Source of the DNA: Planctomycetota bacterium
GTDB lineage: Bacteria; Planctomycetota; Phycisphaerae; Phycisphaerales; UBA1924
Assembly: GCA_018242605.1 (NCBI GenBank)
Contig: JAFEBP010000005.1
Coordinates: forward strand, 24,861 to 88,860
Direction: 5' to 3'
Length of the DNA stretch: 64,000 bases
The position numbers were made by a program, and so were the translations under genes. Below, piece after piece: positions 16,153-25,830 of the stretch (its first letter is position 1; every line of letters starts with the position of its first letter). The notes under the pieces were generated by a model. The model was not told where the DNA came from. It did no database searches and saw only the letters and a list, made by a program, of their open reading frames with translations.

Positions 16153-18537
16153 CTACTGGCTCGGTTCGGGAAATCGCTTCAACCAATCGGCGGCGCGCTG
16201 CGGCATTCCCATCGCTGTGAACAACCGCACGCCTGCCTCACGGATGAGTTTCGCTCGTTCCGGAGTCATGGTGACGCCCGCGTCGGCCGCGACGTTGAGA
16301 GTTTCCTCGGCTTCCGGGAACCGGCCTTCGCGCGTGAGCACCCGCACGAGCGCACACCGCGTCAGGAGCAGGCGGGGATCCTTGGGGCCGAGTTTGGCCG
16401 TGCGGATCTTGAGCGACTCGCGGAGCACACCTTCTGCCTCGGGCAGCTTGTTGAGTTCTTCCCACACGAGCCCCAGATTGGTGAGCGTCGCGGCATGGTC
16501 CGCGTGATCGGCCCCCAACGCCTTGCGCTCCTTGGGGACTACGTCGAGCAGGATCGCTTCCGCTCGTTCCAACTGCCCCGCCGAGCGGGCGATGGTGGCG
16601 ATGTTGTTCTGCGTCTGGAGCACCAGCGCGTTGTCGTCGCTGCGCAACTTGCGGCGCAGCTCGAGCGCCTTTTCCATCACGTCAAACGCCTCGTCGTACC
16701 GCTTGAGATTGCGGTACACGTTGCCGAGGTTGTTGTAGGTTTCGGCCGTCTTGATGTCGTCCGGGTCGTCGAGCGAGAGCCGCTCCGAGAGCGACTTCTT
16801 GAGCAGCGTCTCGGCCTCGGGGTAGCGGTCCAGCGCCCGCACCGTGATGCCCAGATCGTTCAGGGCTTGCGCCACGTCTTCGCTCGGGCGGCCCTTGGAA
16901 ACCGCCCGGTAAATGGGCAGCGCCGCGCGGAAGTCACGCTCCGCCTCTTCGTACTTGCCGTTCTCGAACGCGAAAGTCCCCAAGCCCATCAGGCTCTCGG
17001 CGATGTCGTGATGATCCGGCGGCAGGAGGGCCTTGCGCTCCTGGTAGGCCTGATCGATGAGTTCCTTGGCCTGCGCCTTGTCGTCCAGGTTGAGCAGCAC
17101 CAAGCCGATGGTGTGCCGCAACGTTGCCCGGATCGTCGGCTTTTTGAGACGTGGCAGGTACTCGTTCTGCAAACGAGCCATGGCGTCCCGCACGGTGACG
17201 TCCTTTGACATCACCAGCGGGTCGCTGCTGCGCAGCGATTCCTGCAGGAACGCCACGACCTTCTCGCTGTCGTCGCGAGCGTCGTTCGCGGCGTTGCGCT
17301 CGGCGATCACGATCCGATTCTGTACGGTGATCGCGATGCCCACCGCCAGCAATCCGACCATCGCCGCGACCGCCGCCGCGCTCATCGCGGCGTGCCGCCG
17401 AACAAACTTCGTCGCGTGGTAGGTGAACGTCGGCGCCCGCGCCGAGACCGGCAGCCCCGCCAGGTGCCTGTCCAGGTCATCGGCCAGTTGCTCCGCCGAG
17501 GAGTACCGTCGCGCCGGGTCCTTGCTCATCGCCTTGAGCACGATGTTGTCCAGGTCACCCCGCAGCCGGCGGGCCAGCGCGGGCGTGGCCCTCGCGGCGA
17601 CACTCGGGGGCGACGCCTCCTCCCGGCACACAACGCGTTCGACTCCGGCCCGGTCAAGCGTTCCCAACTCGTACGGACGCTTGTGAGAGAGCAGTTCGTA
17701 CAGAATCACGCCCAACGCGTACACGTCGGACGATGTGGTCACCAGTCCGCCCATCACCTGCTCGGGGCTGGCGTACTGGGGTGTCATCCTGCGGTCCTGC
17801 GCCCGGGTCATCTCCCCCGTGGAGCCGCCGCTGGGGTCGAGCACCTTGGCGATTCCGAAGTCCAGGAGTTTGACCGTCCCTCCGGTGGTCACCAGGATGT
17901 TGCCGGGCTTGAGGTCCCGGTGCACGACCAGATTCTGGTGCGCAAAATGGACTGCCCGGCAGACCTCGCAGAACAGCCGCAACCGCTCGGGAATCCCCAG
18001 CCGCCGCTCGTCGCACGCCGCGTCGATCGGGACTCCGTCCACGAACTCCATCACCAGGAACGGACGACCGTCCGGGAGTACGCCGCCATCCAGGAGCGAA
18101 GCGATGTTGGGGTGCCCCAGTTTCGCCAGCGTCCGCCGCTCCTGCCGGAAGCGGGAAACGATCTCCTCGCTGTCCATGCCGCGTTTGACGACCTTGAACG
18201 CCACCCGCTGGGCTACTTCGTCCGATCCCTGGCCGAACCGCCGCACCGCCTCGTACACCGCGCCCATGCCGCCGCTCGCGACGCGCCGCTCGATGCGGTA
18301 CGCGCCGATTTCGCGGCCGGTGAGCGCATCGCCTCCGGCGGGCGCATCGGTCGCCAGCGCGGGGGTCTCGAGGAACTCGCCGGGCACCGCGGAAAAATCC
18401 AGCAGGCTCTGCACCTCGCGACGCAGCAACTCATCGCCTCCGCATTCAGCCTTCAGGAGCGCGTCGCGGCCCGCCGGCGGCGCGGCGGCGACGCGGCTGT
18501 AGACCTCCTGCACCCGTCTGAAGAACTCGGTGTTCAT
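16153..18537 (-). CDS. Transmembrane Ser/Thr protein kinase with extracytoplasmic TPR domain
   Basis: This 794-residue protein has a short N-terminal helical region. The Hanks-type kinase domain at about 78-350 has the glycine loop ASGGMGAV (87-94), Lys115 in VAFKVVKRG, the catalytic loop HRDLKPGN (206-213), DFG (226-228) and the activation segment MTPQYASPEQ. A transmembrane helix follows (AAAVAAMVGLLAVGIAITV, about residue 395). The remaining ~370 residues are tandem TPRs of the kinesin-light-chain style (AETYNNLGNVYRNLKRYDEA and similar). This is the typical planctomycete STPK-TPR architecture. It presumably senses envelope signals; targets are unknown. Confidence 0.95.
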   Translation of the reverse strand: MNTEFFRRVQEVYSRVAAAPPAGRDALLKAECGGDELLRREVQSLLDFSAVPGEFLETPALATDAPAGGDALTGREIGAYRIERRVASGGMGAVYEAVRRFGQGSDEVAQRVAFKVVKRGMDSEEIVSRFRQERRTLAKLGHPNIASLLDGGVLPDGRPFLVMEFVDGVPIDAACDERRLGIPERLRLFCEVCRAVHFAHQNLVVHRDLKPGNILVTTGGTVKLLDFGIAKVLDPSGGSTGEMTRAQDRRMTPQYASPEQVMGGLVTTSSDVYALGVILYELLSHKRPYELGTLDRAGVERVVCREEASPPSVAARATPALARRLRGDLDNIVLKAMSKDPARRYSSAEQLADDLDRHLAGLPVSARAPTFTYHATKFVRRHAAMSAAAVAAMVGLLAVGIAITVQNRIVIAERNAANDARDDSEKVVAFLQESLRSSDPLVMSKDVTVRDAMARLQNEYLPRLKKPTIRATLRHTIGLVLLNLDDKAQAKELIDQAYQERKALLPPDHHDIAESLMGLGTFAFENGKYEEAERDFRAALPIYRAVSKGRPSEDVAQALNDLGITVRALDRYPEAETLLKKSLSERLSLDDPDDIKTAETYNNLGNVYRNLKRYDEAFDVMEKALELRRKLRSDDNALVLQTQNNIATIARSAGQLERAEAILLDVVPKERKALGADHADHAATLTNLGLVWEELNKLPEAEGVLRESLKIRTAKLGPKDPRLLLTRCALVRVLTREGRFPEAEETLNVAADAGVTMTPERAKLIREAGVRLFTAMGMPQRAADWLKRFPEPSQ

Positions 18538-18547
18538 GCGTCGGGGG

Positions 18548-18553
18548 ATGATA
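18548..18553 (-). promoter_or_regulatory. -10-like TATCAT 10 nt upstream of kinase start
   Basis: TATCAT on the - strand (18553-18548) is followed by 10 nt, then the kinase ATG at 18537. It faces the TACCCT box of the divergent TPR-YggX gene 28 bp away. Candidate leaderless or very short-leader promoter. Confidence 0.42.
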
Positions 18554-18581
18554 CCGCGTCGGAATGCCGCGCCCCGCCTGC

Positions 18582-18587
18582 TACCCT
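18582..18587 (+). promoter_or_regulatory. -10-like TACCCT 9 nt upstream of TPR-YggX start
   Basis: The string gctacccttgc precedes the ATG at 18597. The same string precedes kdsA, and a close relative (gtacccttgc) precedes kdsD. No Shine-Dalgarno sequence lies between. Candidate leaderless promoter. Confidence 0.5.
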
Positions 18588-18596
18588 TGCCTCATC

Positions 18597-19223
18597 ATGG
18601 ATATCGCTCAGCGCATCGCCCAGTTCGAGAACATGGTGGCCCCCGGCGCGGACCCCGACAACGACATGGCGTGGTTCAGTCTCGCGGGAGCCTACGCCCA
18701 GGCGGGCCGGCACGCCGACGCCGCACGCGCCTACCAACGGTGCATCGCGATCAACCCCGATATGTCCAAGGCCTACCAACTTGCGGGCAAGGCGTTCGCC
18801 GACGCGGGCGACACCACCAGCGCCGTCGAGGTGCTCACAGGCGGTTACCGCGTCGCGGCGGCGAGGGGCGATTTCATGCCCAAGAAGGCCATCGGGGAAC
18901 TGCTGACCAAACTGGGAGCCCCGGTGCCGCAGGTGGAGGAGGTCAAGATCGCGGCGACCGCCACCGGCGGTACGTTCATCTGCCAGCGCACCGGCAAGGC
19001 CGGCACCAAGATGGCCAGACCCCCGTTCCGAGGCCCCGTCGGCGCCTGGATCGCCGCGAACATCTCCAACGAGACCTGGGGCGATTGGATCCGGCAAGGC
19101 ACCAAGGTGATCAACGAACTGCGGCTTGACCTGTCTCGCGACGAAGACGGCGCGACGTATGAACGTCACATGCGAGATTACCTCGGCATCGACGACGCCC
19201 TGCTGGCCGAACTCAATAAATAA
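18597..19223 (+). CDS. TPR protein fused to a YggX-like Fe(2+)-trafficking domain
   Basis: This 208-residue protein has N-terminal TPR-type helices (residues ~5-95, AWFSLAGAYAQAGRHADAARAY) and a C-terminal segment from about 120. The segment (TFICQRTGKAGTKMARPPF, GAWIAANISNETWGDW, QGTKVINELRLDLSRDED) aligns by eye with YggX (FCTFLQREAEGQDF, ISKEAWAQW, KQTMLINEKKLNM). It keeps the single conserved Cys near its start. YggX protects Fe-S enzymes and is linked to iron trafficking. Start ATG 18597 is preferred over an in-frame ATG at 18564. The fusion is unlike the ~90-residue stand-alone enterobacterial protein. Confidence in the YggX relationship is good; the function of the fusion is inferred. 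Confidence 0.75.
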   Translation: MDIAQRIAQFENMVAPGADPDNDMAWFSLAGAYAQAGRHADAARAYQRCIAINPDMSKAYQLAGKAFADAGDTTSAVEVLTGGYRVAAARGDFMPKKAIGELLTKLGAPVPQVEEVKIAATATGGTFICQRTGKAGTKMARPPFRGPVGAWIAANISNETWGDWIRQGTKVINELRLDLSRDEDGATYERHMRDYLGIDDALLAELNK

Positions 19224-19248
19224 GACGCGGGCCCCCAGGGCCCGCGTC
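19224..19248. terminator. Strong hairpin terminator between convergent TPR-YggX and adenylate kinase genes
   Basis: A perfect 11-bp stem, GACGCGGGCCC and GGGCCCGCGTC, has a 3-nt loop and starts immediately after the TPR-YggX stop. Read on the - strand it is followed by TTATTTATT, giving a plausible intrinsic terminator for the adenylate kinase gene. Confidence 0.75.
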
Positions 19249-19270
19249 GGCGATCATCGCGTTCAATGGC

Positions 19271-19945
19271 TCATCGGGATTTCTTGCGGCCCTTCGCGGA
19301 CGCCTTCGCCGCGGACCTGACCTTTTCGCCCGTGATCGGGTTGTTGAAGTGCGCCTCCTGGATCGGCACCACGGCCTCCAGGATGTGCTGCAGCACGCCC
19401 GCGGGCGAGCCGGTGGCATCCACCTCGCGGATGATGTTTTTGGGGTAGTACTTCAGCACCGGGTACGTCTCTTCTTCGTACACGGCCCAGCGGCGGCGGA
19501 TCACGTCCTCCTTGGCGTCATCGATCCGGTTCTCCTTCAGGGCACGCCGACGAAGGCGCTTGATCATCTCTTCCTTGTTCGGGCAGACCAGGTGGATGAT
19601 CTCCAGCACGTCCAGGTGCTTGGTCAGGAGCTTGGCTTGATGGACGTTGCGCGGAATGCCGTCGAGCACGAGCAGGTCCACGTTGGGCTTGAAATCGCTC
19701 AGCACCGTCCGCGCCTGCATGTTCTGGTGCCACATCTCGATGGTCACGTTGTCCGGCACAAGCTCGCCCCGCGAGGAGTACTCCTGGAAGATCTTGCCGA
19801 TCTTCGAAGACATATCCATGGTGCGGAAGACCTCGCCGCACGAGAGGTGGTAAAAGCCGGGGATTTCTCCCAGGATCTTGCCCTGGGTGCCCTTGCCAGC
19901 GCCGGGTGCGCCGAAGAGGAGGATGGCCTGGTAATGTTGCGACAT
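19271..19945 (-). CDS. adk: Adenylate kinase / nucleoside monophosphate kinase, short-lid form
   Basis: This 224-residue P-loop kinase has GAPGAGKGT (12-20), HLSCGEVFR, the NMP-binding LDGIPRNVHQA and the R-rich lid arginines (RRRALKENRIDD, IRRRWAVYEEETYPVLKYY). The lid lacks the zinc/long insertion found in many bacterial Adks, and the last ~18 residues are Lys/Arg/Ala-rich (KASAKGRKKSR). It converts AMP plus ATP to 2 ADP, or acts on a related NMP. CCGGAG lies 9 nt upstream of the ATG. It is transcribed away from the TlpA-like gene by its own promoter; a TATCCT box lies about 50 nt upstream. Confidence 0.88.
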   Translation of the reverse strand: MSQHYQAILLFGAPGAGKGTQGKILGEIPGFYHLSCGEVFRTMDMSSKIGKIFQEYSSRGELVPDNVTIEMWHQNMQARTVLSDFKPNVDLLVLDGIPRNVHQAKLLTKHLDVLEIIHLVCPNKEEMIKRLRRRALKENRIDDAKEDVIRRRWAVYEEETYPVLKYYPKNIIREVDATGSPAGVLQHILEAVVPIQEAHFNNPITGEKVRSAAKASAKGRKKSR

Positions 19946-20160
19946 GTATGGACTCCGGTCTCTGACTCGGGGCGACCGCCCGGGGCAGGAAGCAAGGATA
20001 AACCCTTAGTCAGCCTGACGCAAGCGGCTTCGATTTGAAGCGTTGACTACGCCCGATATGGCGAATTGTCCAGATTGGGAAGAGGAAATAACCCAGCCCG
20101 CGGCCCGCACTCCCGCGGCACCGCGTTCACCCGACATCAACTCGCGTTGACGCCCGGCGG

Positions 20161-21408
20161 TCATTTCGCCTTGGACGCCAGGGCCTTCTCGATCTCCTTG
20201 GCGAGGTCCTCGCCCCGCGGCCCCACCGCCAGCACGTTGCCCGAGTCGCCGTCCACCAGGAACGTCGCCGGGATCGACTCGATGTTGTACTTGACGGCGA
20301 TCTCGGCCTTCCAGTAACCACCGTCGTAAATCTGCGGCCAGGTCATCTTCTTTTCGCCGGTCACGGTCTTGATCTTCTCTTCGGCGTTCTTCTGATCCAG
20401 GCTCACGCCCAGGATTTCCAGGCCCTTCTCGTGATACTTCTCGTACGCCGCGACGACGGTGGGCACCTCCCGCATGCACGGCCCGCACCACGTGGCCCAG
20501 AAGTCCAGCAGCACGACCTTGCCCTTGTAATCGCCGGGGAAGCTGATGCTCTTGCCGTCCATCGTCTTGGCGGCGAACGGGGTGATCTTCTTGCCGATGT
20601 TGTGGTCCGGGGGCAGCGGTACTTCCGCCACCTTCTTGTCGCTCTTCACGACCTTGAGAGAGGCCCCGTCCCGGGCAATGTCCGCCAGTTCGTACACCGT
20701 TCCGCCGATGTTGAACGCCTGCTTGGCGTCGAACTGTTCGCCCTTGCGCTCAAACCTTCCGTCCGCGTTCACATCCAGGAACAGCGTCACGCCCGACGGC
20801 TCCTCCGCCGCCGCGGCCTTGTTGCCCCGGAAATCTCCCGACAGCATCTCGTCGGTCAGCATGATGTCGTACGACTTGTCGCCCAGCGTGATCTTGCCCG
20901 TGCGGGCGTAATCGCGGTACGCGAAGAGCGAGTTCTTCACCTGCGCCCGTTGCGGGTCGTTCTTGTCAAAGCGGTACATCAGCAGGTGCGCCTCGAAGGG
21001 CGCTTCCTTGGTGCCGATTTGAACGCTGGCGCCGCCCTGGTACTGGGTGAGATCCTGTCCGTCCCGCCCCTTGCTGGGCTTGGGCTTCCATTCCGGAGCC
21101 GCGTCGTCGGTCAGATCCCCGTTGCCGTTGGAGTCGATGAACAACCGGGCGGGCTTGCCGTCCGGCTCGTCAAGGACCACCAGCATGCCGCCCTCGACGT
21201 TCGCGAACGGCAGCGTGCCGTACATCGGCGCGGTCAGATCGTCGGGGGCTTTCTTGAGGGACGCGGGCTTTTCGGTTCCCAGTTGCACCTGCCGCGGCAT
21301 GTACCATCCGATCTTCTTCGCAACGCCGGAACTGACGGCGGTCAGTTGAGTCTGGTCGTCCCCCGCAACGCCGGCGCACGCGGCAACGATGATCATCGGA
21401 ATCAGCAT
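20161..21408 (-). CDS. Exported TlpA-like thioredoxin-domain protein
   Basis: This 415-residue protein has a signal peptide (about residues 1-16). Its N-terminal ~270-residue beta-rich region carries two EF-hand-like acidic loops ([12 protein letters not shown] and [13 protein letters not shown]). The TlpA/ResA-type thioredoxin domain has active site WCGPC (Cys308 and Cys311) and the segment [20 protein letters not shown]. It should act as a periplasmic thiol-disulfide reductase. The start at ATG 21408 has AGGAGA five nt upstream; a TATCAT box lies about 22 nt upstream. Such proteins are abundant in Planctomycetes. The redox partner is unknown. Confidence 0.87.
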   Translation of the reverse strand: MLIPMIIVAACAGVAGDDQTQLTAVSSGVAKKIGWYMPRQVQLGTEKPASLKKAPDDLTAPMYGTLPFANVEGGMLVVLDEPDGKPARLFIDSNGNGDLTDDAAPEWKPKPSKGRDGQDLTQYQGGASVQIGTKEAPFEAHLLMYRFDKNDPQRAQVKNSLFAYRDYARTGKITLGDKSYDIMLTDEMLSGDFRGNKAAAAEEPSGVTLFLDVNADGRFERKGEQFDAKQAFNIGGTVYELADIARDGASLKVVKSDKKVAEVPLPPDHNIGKKITPFAAKTMDGKSISFPGDYKGKVVLLDFWATWCGPCMREVPTVVAAYEKYHEKGLEILGVSLDQKNAEEKIKTVTGEKKMTWPQIYDGGYWKAEIAVKYNIESIPATFLVDGDSGNVLAVGPRGEDLAKEIEKALASKAK

Positions 21409-21512
21409 GGTGTCTCCTGGGTAAGGCCAATGATAACGCCCCAACCCCGCGCGGGGTACCTTTTCCCGGTCCTGAACCGGTTTTCGATTTCCTCTCCAGC
21501 GGAGCACATCGC

Positions 21513-22691
21513 GTGGCCAATCGACCTCTGAATCTCGGCATGGTGGGCGGCGGCACCGGGGCGTTCATCGGCGCTGTGCACCGAACCGCGGCATGCCTCG
21601 ACGGCGGGGCCCGGTTCGTCGCCGGTTGCCTCTCCTCCACTCCCGATCGTGCCCTGGCCTCCGGCAAGGCCCTGGGCTTCGACGATCGACGCAACTACCC
21701 AACCTGGAAGGCCATGGTCGACGGCGAAAAATCGCTCCCCGCGGGCGAACGCATCGACGCCGTCTGCATCGTGACCCCCAACCACGTGCACCACGAGGTC
21801 GCGCTCGGGTTCGTGCAGGCGGGGTTCCATGTCGTGTGCGACAAGCCCCTGGTGCACACGACGGCCCAGGCCCGCCAGTTGCTCGACGCCGTCCGCGCCG
21901 CCCGCACCGTGTTCGCCGTCACGTACAACTACTCCGGCTACCCCATGGTGAAGCAGGCCCGTGCCATGGTGCGCGCCGGTGATGTAGGAGCCGTCCGCAA
22001 AGTAGTGGTGGAGTACAACCAGGGATGGCTCGCCGGCAAGCTCGAAGCCACCGGGCAAAAGCAGGCCGACTGGCGCACCGACCCGGCGCGCAGCGGCGCG
22101 GGCGGGGCCATCGGCGACATCGGCAGCCACGCCGAGCAACTCCTGTCGTACATCACCGGGCTCGAAGTGTCCGAGATCTGCGCCGACCTCACGTCGTTCG
22201 TTCCCGGTCGTCGGCTCGACGATGACGCCAACCTCCTGCTGCGGCTCGCCGCGCCCGGCAAGCCCGCCGCGGCCAGGGGCGTGCTCATCGCTTCCCAGAT
22301 CGAGATCGGCCACGAGAACGATCTGCGGATCCGCGTTCACGGCGAAAAGGCCAGCCTGGACTGGCGGCAGGAAGAGCCCAACTACCTCGTCCTGCGCCCC
22401 GACGGCGAGCCCGAACGAATCCTGCGCCGCGGCAACGGCTATCTCTGCGACGCCGCCAAGCGTGCCACCCGCATCCCCCCGGGCCATCCCGAAGCGTTCA
22501 TCGAGGCCTTCGCCAACGTGTACGCCAACGCATTCGCCGCGATCCGCGCCGGCAGTGGGGGGCCGCAAGCCGCCGACGAGTTCGACTTCCCCGGCGTGAT
22601 CGACGGGGCCCGAGGGGTGCATTTCATCGAAAAGACGGTCGAGAGTTCGGCCAGCGATCGCAAGTGGACCCCCGCCGCGTTCAGCCGGTGA
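21513..22691 (+). CDS. Gfo/Idh/MocA-family NAD(P)-dependent oxidoreductase
   Basis: This 392-residue protein has the N-terminal Rossmann motif [17 protein letters not shown]. The family motif [10 protein letters not shown] (the EKP-type lysine, here DKP) and the [17 protein letters not shown] segment with the conserved His place it in the GFO/IDH/MocA sugar dehydrogenase superfamily. The substrate is unknown. It starts with GTG 21513, with GGAGC upstream and a TACCTT box about 50 nt upstream. HPPD follows after 61 bp with its own promoter-like box, so metabolic linkage is not implied. Confidence 0.88.
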   Translation: MANRPLNLGMVGGGTGAFIGAVHRTAACLDGGARFVAGCLSSTPDRALASGKALGFDDRRNYPTWKAMVDGEKSLPAGERIDAVCIVTPNHVHHEVALGFVQAGFHVVCDKPLVHTTAQARQLLDAVRAARTVFAVTYNYSGYPMVKQARAMVRAGDVGAVRKVVVEYNQGWLAGKLEATGQKQADWRTDPARSGAGGAIGDIGSHAEQLLSYITGLEVSEICADLTSFVPGRRLDDDANLLLRLAAPGKPAAARGVLIASQIEIGHENDLRIRVHGEKASLDWRQEEPNYLVLRPDGEPERILRRGNGYLCDAAKRATRIPPGHPEAFIEAFANVYANAFAAIRAGSGGPQAADEFDFPGVIDGARGVHFIEKTVESSASDRKWTPAAFSR

Positions 22692-22726
22692 CACCCCCCT
22701 TTCGCCACACCCGGCCGCACCGCCAC

Positions 22727-22755
22727 TACACTTGCGGTTCAGGAGCAGCCACATG
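22727..22755 (+). promoter_or_regulatory. Short-leader promoter and RBS of the HPPD gene
   Basis: TACACT (22727-22732) resembles a -10 hexamer. AGGAG (22741-22745) lies 7 nt before the ATG at 22753. This decides the start and illustrates the second initiation mode here, a short leader with a Shine-Dalgarno sequence. Confidence 0.5.
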
Positions 22756-23970
22756 ACGACCATTTCCCGCCAACCCGCCGCCAGCCCCGCGTCCAGCACC
22801 GATCCCCTCCAGTTGGTCGACGTTGACCACGTCCGATTCCACGTCGGCAACGCCAAGCAGGCGGCGTTCTTTTACGCCCATTGCTTCGGATTCCAGATCG
22901 AGCAGGTCAACGACCTGACGACGGGCAGCCGCGAGGCCGCGACGTACCTGCTGACCCAGGGCAACATCCGCTTCCTGCTCACCAGCGGCCTCACCGCCGA
23001 GCACCCGGCGAGCCTGGAGGTCGCGATGTACGGCGACGGAGTCAAGGACGTGGCGTTCACGGTGTTCGACGCCGAGAAGGCGTACGAGCGGGCGGTCAAG
23101 AACGGTGCGACCAGCGCCGCCGAACCCCGCACGATCAGCGACCAGCACGGCTCCGTAACCACCGCGAGCATCCGCACGTACGGCCGGTGCGTGCACACGT
23201 TCGTCTCGCGCAGCGGGGCGTACGAACTGACCAAGGTCAAGCAGGGCGGCCTGTTCGCGCCCCGGTTCAAGAAGATGGAGTCCATCGGCGGTTCGGTCCT
23301 CTCGATCAACGAGTACAACCGCAAGAACCCCACCGGGCTCAAATACGTCGACCACCTCGTCGGCAACGTCGAACTCGGCAAGATGAACTACTGGGTGAAG
23401 TGGTACGAGGATGTCCTCGAGTTCACCATGTTCAAGCACTTCGACGACAAGGACATCGCCACCGACTACTCCGCGTTGATGTCCAAGGTCATGGCCAGCG
23501 GCAACAACCTCATCAAGATGCCGATCAACGAGCCCGCCCCCGGCAAGAAAAAGTCGCAGGTGCAGGAGTATCTCGACTGGCACTGCAACACCCCCGGCGT
23601 GCAGCACCTGGCCCTCCGCACCGACGATGAACTCCACTCCATCGCCGCCCTCCGCGCCCGCGGCGTTGACTTCCTGACACTCCCCGACACCTACTACGAA
23701 AAGGTCTGGGACCGCGTCAACAAGATGCTCACCGAGCACGGCCACCAGCCCGTCAAGGAAGACCACAAGAAGGTCCACGATCTGGGCATTCTCGTGGATT
23801 CCGACGACGAGGGGTACCTCCTCCAGTTGTTCACCAAGCCCCTGCAGGATCGCCCGACGCTCTTCTTTGAGATCATCTGCCGCCGCGGCAGCCAGTCGTT
23901 CGGCAAGGGCAACTTCAAGGCCTTGTTCGAAGCCCTGGAACTCGAGCAGGAACGTCGCGGCAACCTCTGA
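22753..23970 (+). CDS. hppD: 4-hydroxyphenylpyruvate dioxygenase
   Basis: This 405-residue enzyme converts 4-hydroxyphenylpyruvate to homogentisate in tyrosine catabolism. It has the two vicinal-oxygen-chelate halves. The Fe(II) ligands are visible as His in YVDHLVGNVELGKM, His in GVQHLALRTDDE and Glu in LFFEIICRRGSQSFGKGNFK, and the C-terminal gate helix FKALFEALELEQERRGNL is present. It is slightly longer than typical bacterial enzymes and closer to eukaryotic length. The next pathway enzyme, hmgA, is encoded 26 kb away in this window. Confidence 0.96.
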   Translation: MTTISRQPAASPASSTDPLQLVDVDHVRFHVGNAKQAAFFYAHCFGFQIEQVNDLTTGSREAATYLLTQGNIRFLLTSGLTAEHPASLEVAMYGDGVKDVAFTVFDAEKAYERAVKNGATSAAEPRTISDQHGSVTTASIRTYGRCVHTFVSRSGAYELTKVKQGGLFAPRFKKMESIGGSVLSINEYNRKNPTGLKYVDHLVGNVELGKMNYWVKWYEDVLEFTMFKHFDDKDIATDYSALMSKVMASGNNLIKMPINEPAPGKKKSQVQEYLDWHCNTPGVQHLALRTDDELHSIAALRARGVDFLTLPDTYYEKVWDRVNKMLTEHGHQPVKEDHKKVHDLGILVDSDDEGYLLQLFTKPLQDRPTLFFEIICRRGSQSFGKGNFKALFEALELEQERRGNL

Positions 23971-23991
23971 TCCGCCCAGGAATCGGTAACC

Positions 23992-25779
23992 TCATCCCCA
24001 CCAACGCCGCGCCCACAGCGCGAGGTTGATCATCGGCCACGCGAGCCGCCACAACTCGCCGGGACGCGCCGCCACGGTGTATACCGCCGCCTGGGTGAAC
24101 GCCTCGGCGCACCACGCCGACTCGCGCAGCACCGATGCGTTGTCCTCCAGCCATCCGTCAAACGGCAACGGGAACGAGGCCTTGGGGCGGGCTACCACCT
24201 CCCGGGGCAGGTCGTTCCCGAACTCGCGGCGCAAGCAGATTTTCGTCCGCCGCGGCTCCTGACCCGCCGGATCGAACTTCTCGGTCATCGGCATCGATTC
24301 CGCCAACGCCGCGATCGCGATATCCGCGAAGGGCGTGCGTCCCTCGACGCCCTCGAGCATCGTCGCCGTATCGAGCCGCGACAGGAGCCCGGCGAGATTG
24401 ATCCGGCGCATGAACCGCAGATGGGTGGAGAGTTCGTCGTCGCGCCGGAGCCGCTCAAACTCCGCGCGGTAGAAATCAATCAGCACGCCGTCCCCCTCGA
24501 TTCCACGCCACACCTGTGCGGACAGCACGGCGGGCTTGGCGGAAAGGGGCATCCACGCCGCTTCGTGCAGTTGGAAGAGCCCGCCGTCACGCTCATCGCG
24601 CGGCGAGTGTGGCTCCTGCGTGGTCCAGGTTCCGCGGACGAAGCTCGCCGCGGCGGACAGCGGCCCTTCGTACCCCCCGAACAGTTCGTCCGCCCCCTCG
24701 CCGCTGAGTGCTACCACGCACCCCTGGGACCTCAGCCGCCGGGCGACCTCGTTGATCGCGACCTCGTTGGGTGTTGAGAGCGGCAGCCCCAGTTCCGACA
24801 CCATCCAAGGCCACCGCTGCGAGAAGAGTTCTCGCGTGACCGGGGCCTGGGTGTGCTCGGATCCGAGTGCATCCGCCACCAATCTCGCGTGCCACAGATC
24901 ATCCTTCTGATCGGTGACCGCTCCCGACGCGTAGGTCTTGAGCGACGTCTGCGGAGCCTCGTTCTTCGCCACGCGGCAGACGATCGAACTGTCCAAGCCG
25001 CCGCTCAGCAGGCAGCAGGTGGGCACATCCGCCCGCAGATGACGGCGAACGCTCTGCTCGATCGCTTCGCGGATCGGGATGTTCTCCGGGCGTGGCCATG
25101 GGATGTCGGTTCGGGTTTCTGCGAGCGCGGCGCGGGAAAGGTCAAAGGTGATCGCCTGCCCCGGCAGCACGGTCCGGATGCCATCGAACAGAGTGCGTTC
25201 GCCCAGCGTGTTGCGGATCGTCGTGAGGTACGCCGACACCACCGCCCAGTCCGGCTTCGGCTGCGTACCGGGAATCGCCGCGAGCACGGCCGGGGTGCTC
25301 GCGAACGCGACGCCGCCAACCAGACGTCGCCAGTAGAGCGGTTTAATTCCCAACGGGTCGCGGGCCAGCAACAGCGTCTGCGAGGCGGCGTTGAAGTACC
25401 CGATGGCGAACATTCCGCGCAAAGATGCGAGCGCCGCAAGGCCGTGCGCACGCAACGCCGCCAGGACCGTCTCGGTGTCGGAATGTGAGCGAAACTCGTG
25501 CCCGGCCCGAAGTTGGTCGCGCAGTTCCGCGTCGTTGTAGAGTTCGCCGTTGTACACCAACGCGGCGTCGCCCCGGGGCGACTGCATCGGTTGATGGCCC
25601 GCTTGCGACACATCAACCACCGCGAGGCGACGGTGCGCGAGGATCACATGCTCGCCGTCCCACACTCCGGCGTCGTCCGGGCCGCGGCGTGACATCTCAT
25701 CGCGCAGCGAACACACCGCCGCCCGATCAAGGGGTGGGCGAGAGCCGACCGTAGTGGCGAATCCCAGAATGCCGCACAC
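23992..25779 (-). CDS. asnB: Asparagine synthase (glutamine-hydrolysing)
   Basis: This 595-residue enzyme has an N-terminal class II glutaminase starting MCGILGF (Cys2 nucleophile once Met is removed), with NGELYND and RDPLGIKPLYW. The C-terminal synthetase domain has the PP-loop LLSGGLDSSIV and GEGADELFGGY. It makes asparagine from aspartate, glutamine and ATP. The related sub-family that amidates extracellular polysaccharide or peptide precursors cannot be excluded. The start is GTG 25779, required to expose Cys2. The stop lies 21 bp from the convergent HPPD stop. No clear Shine-Dalgarno sequence; TAGACG lies just upstream. Confidence 0.92.
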   Translation of the reverse strand: MCGILGFATTVGSRPPLDRAAVCSLRDEMSRRGPDDAGVWDGEHVILAHRRLAVVDVSQAGHQPMQSPRGDAALVYNGELYNDAELRDQLRAGHEFRSHSDTETVLAALRAHGLAALASLRGMFAIGYFNAASQTLLLARDPLGIKPLYWRRLVGGVAFASTPAVLAAIPGTQPKPDWAVVSAYLTTIRNTLGERTLFDGIRTVLPGQAITFDLSRAALAETRTDIPWPRPENIPIREAIEQSVRRHLRADVPTCCLLSGGLDSSIVCRVAKNEAPQTSLKTYASGAVTDQKDDLWHARLVADALGSEHTQAPVTRELFSQRWPWMVSELGLPLSTPNEVAINEVARRLRSQGCVVALSGEGADELFGGYEGPLSAAASFVRGTWTTQEPHSPRDERDGGLFQLHEAAWMPLSAKPAVLSAQVWRGIEGDGVLIDFYRAEFERLRRDDELSTHLRFMRRINLAGLLSRLDTATMLEGVEGRTPFADIAIAALAESMPMTEKFDPAGQEPRRTKICLRREFGNDLPREVVARPKASFPLPFDGWLEDNASVLRESAWCAEAFTQAAVYTVAARPGELWRLAWPMINLALWARRWWG

Positions 25780-25830
25780 GCCCCGTCTATCGGCCCGAAC
25801 GCTTCCGCGCGCTGACCGCAGAGGGGGGGA

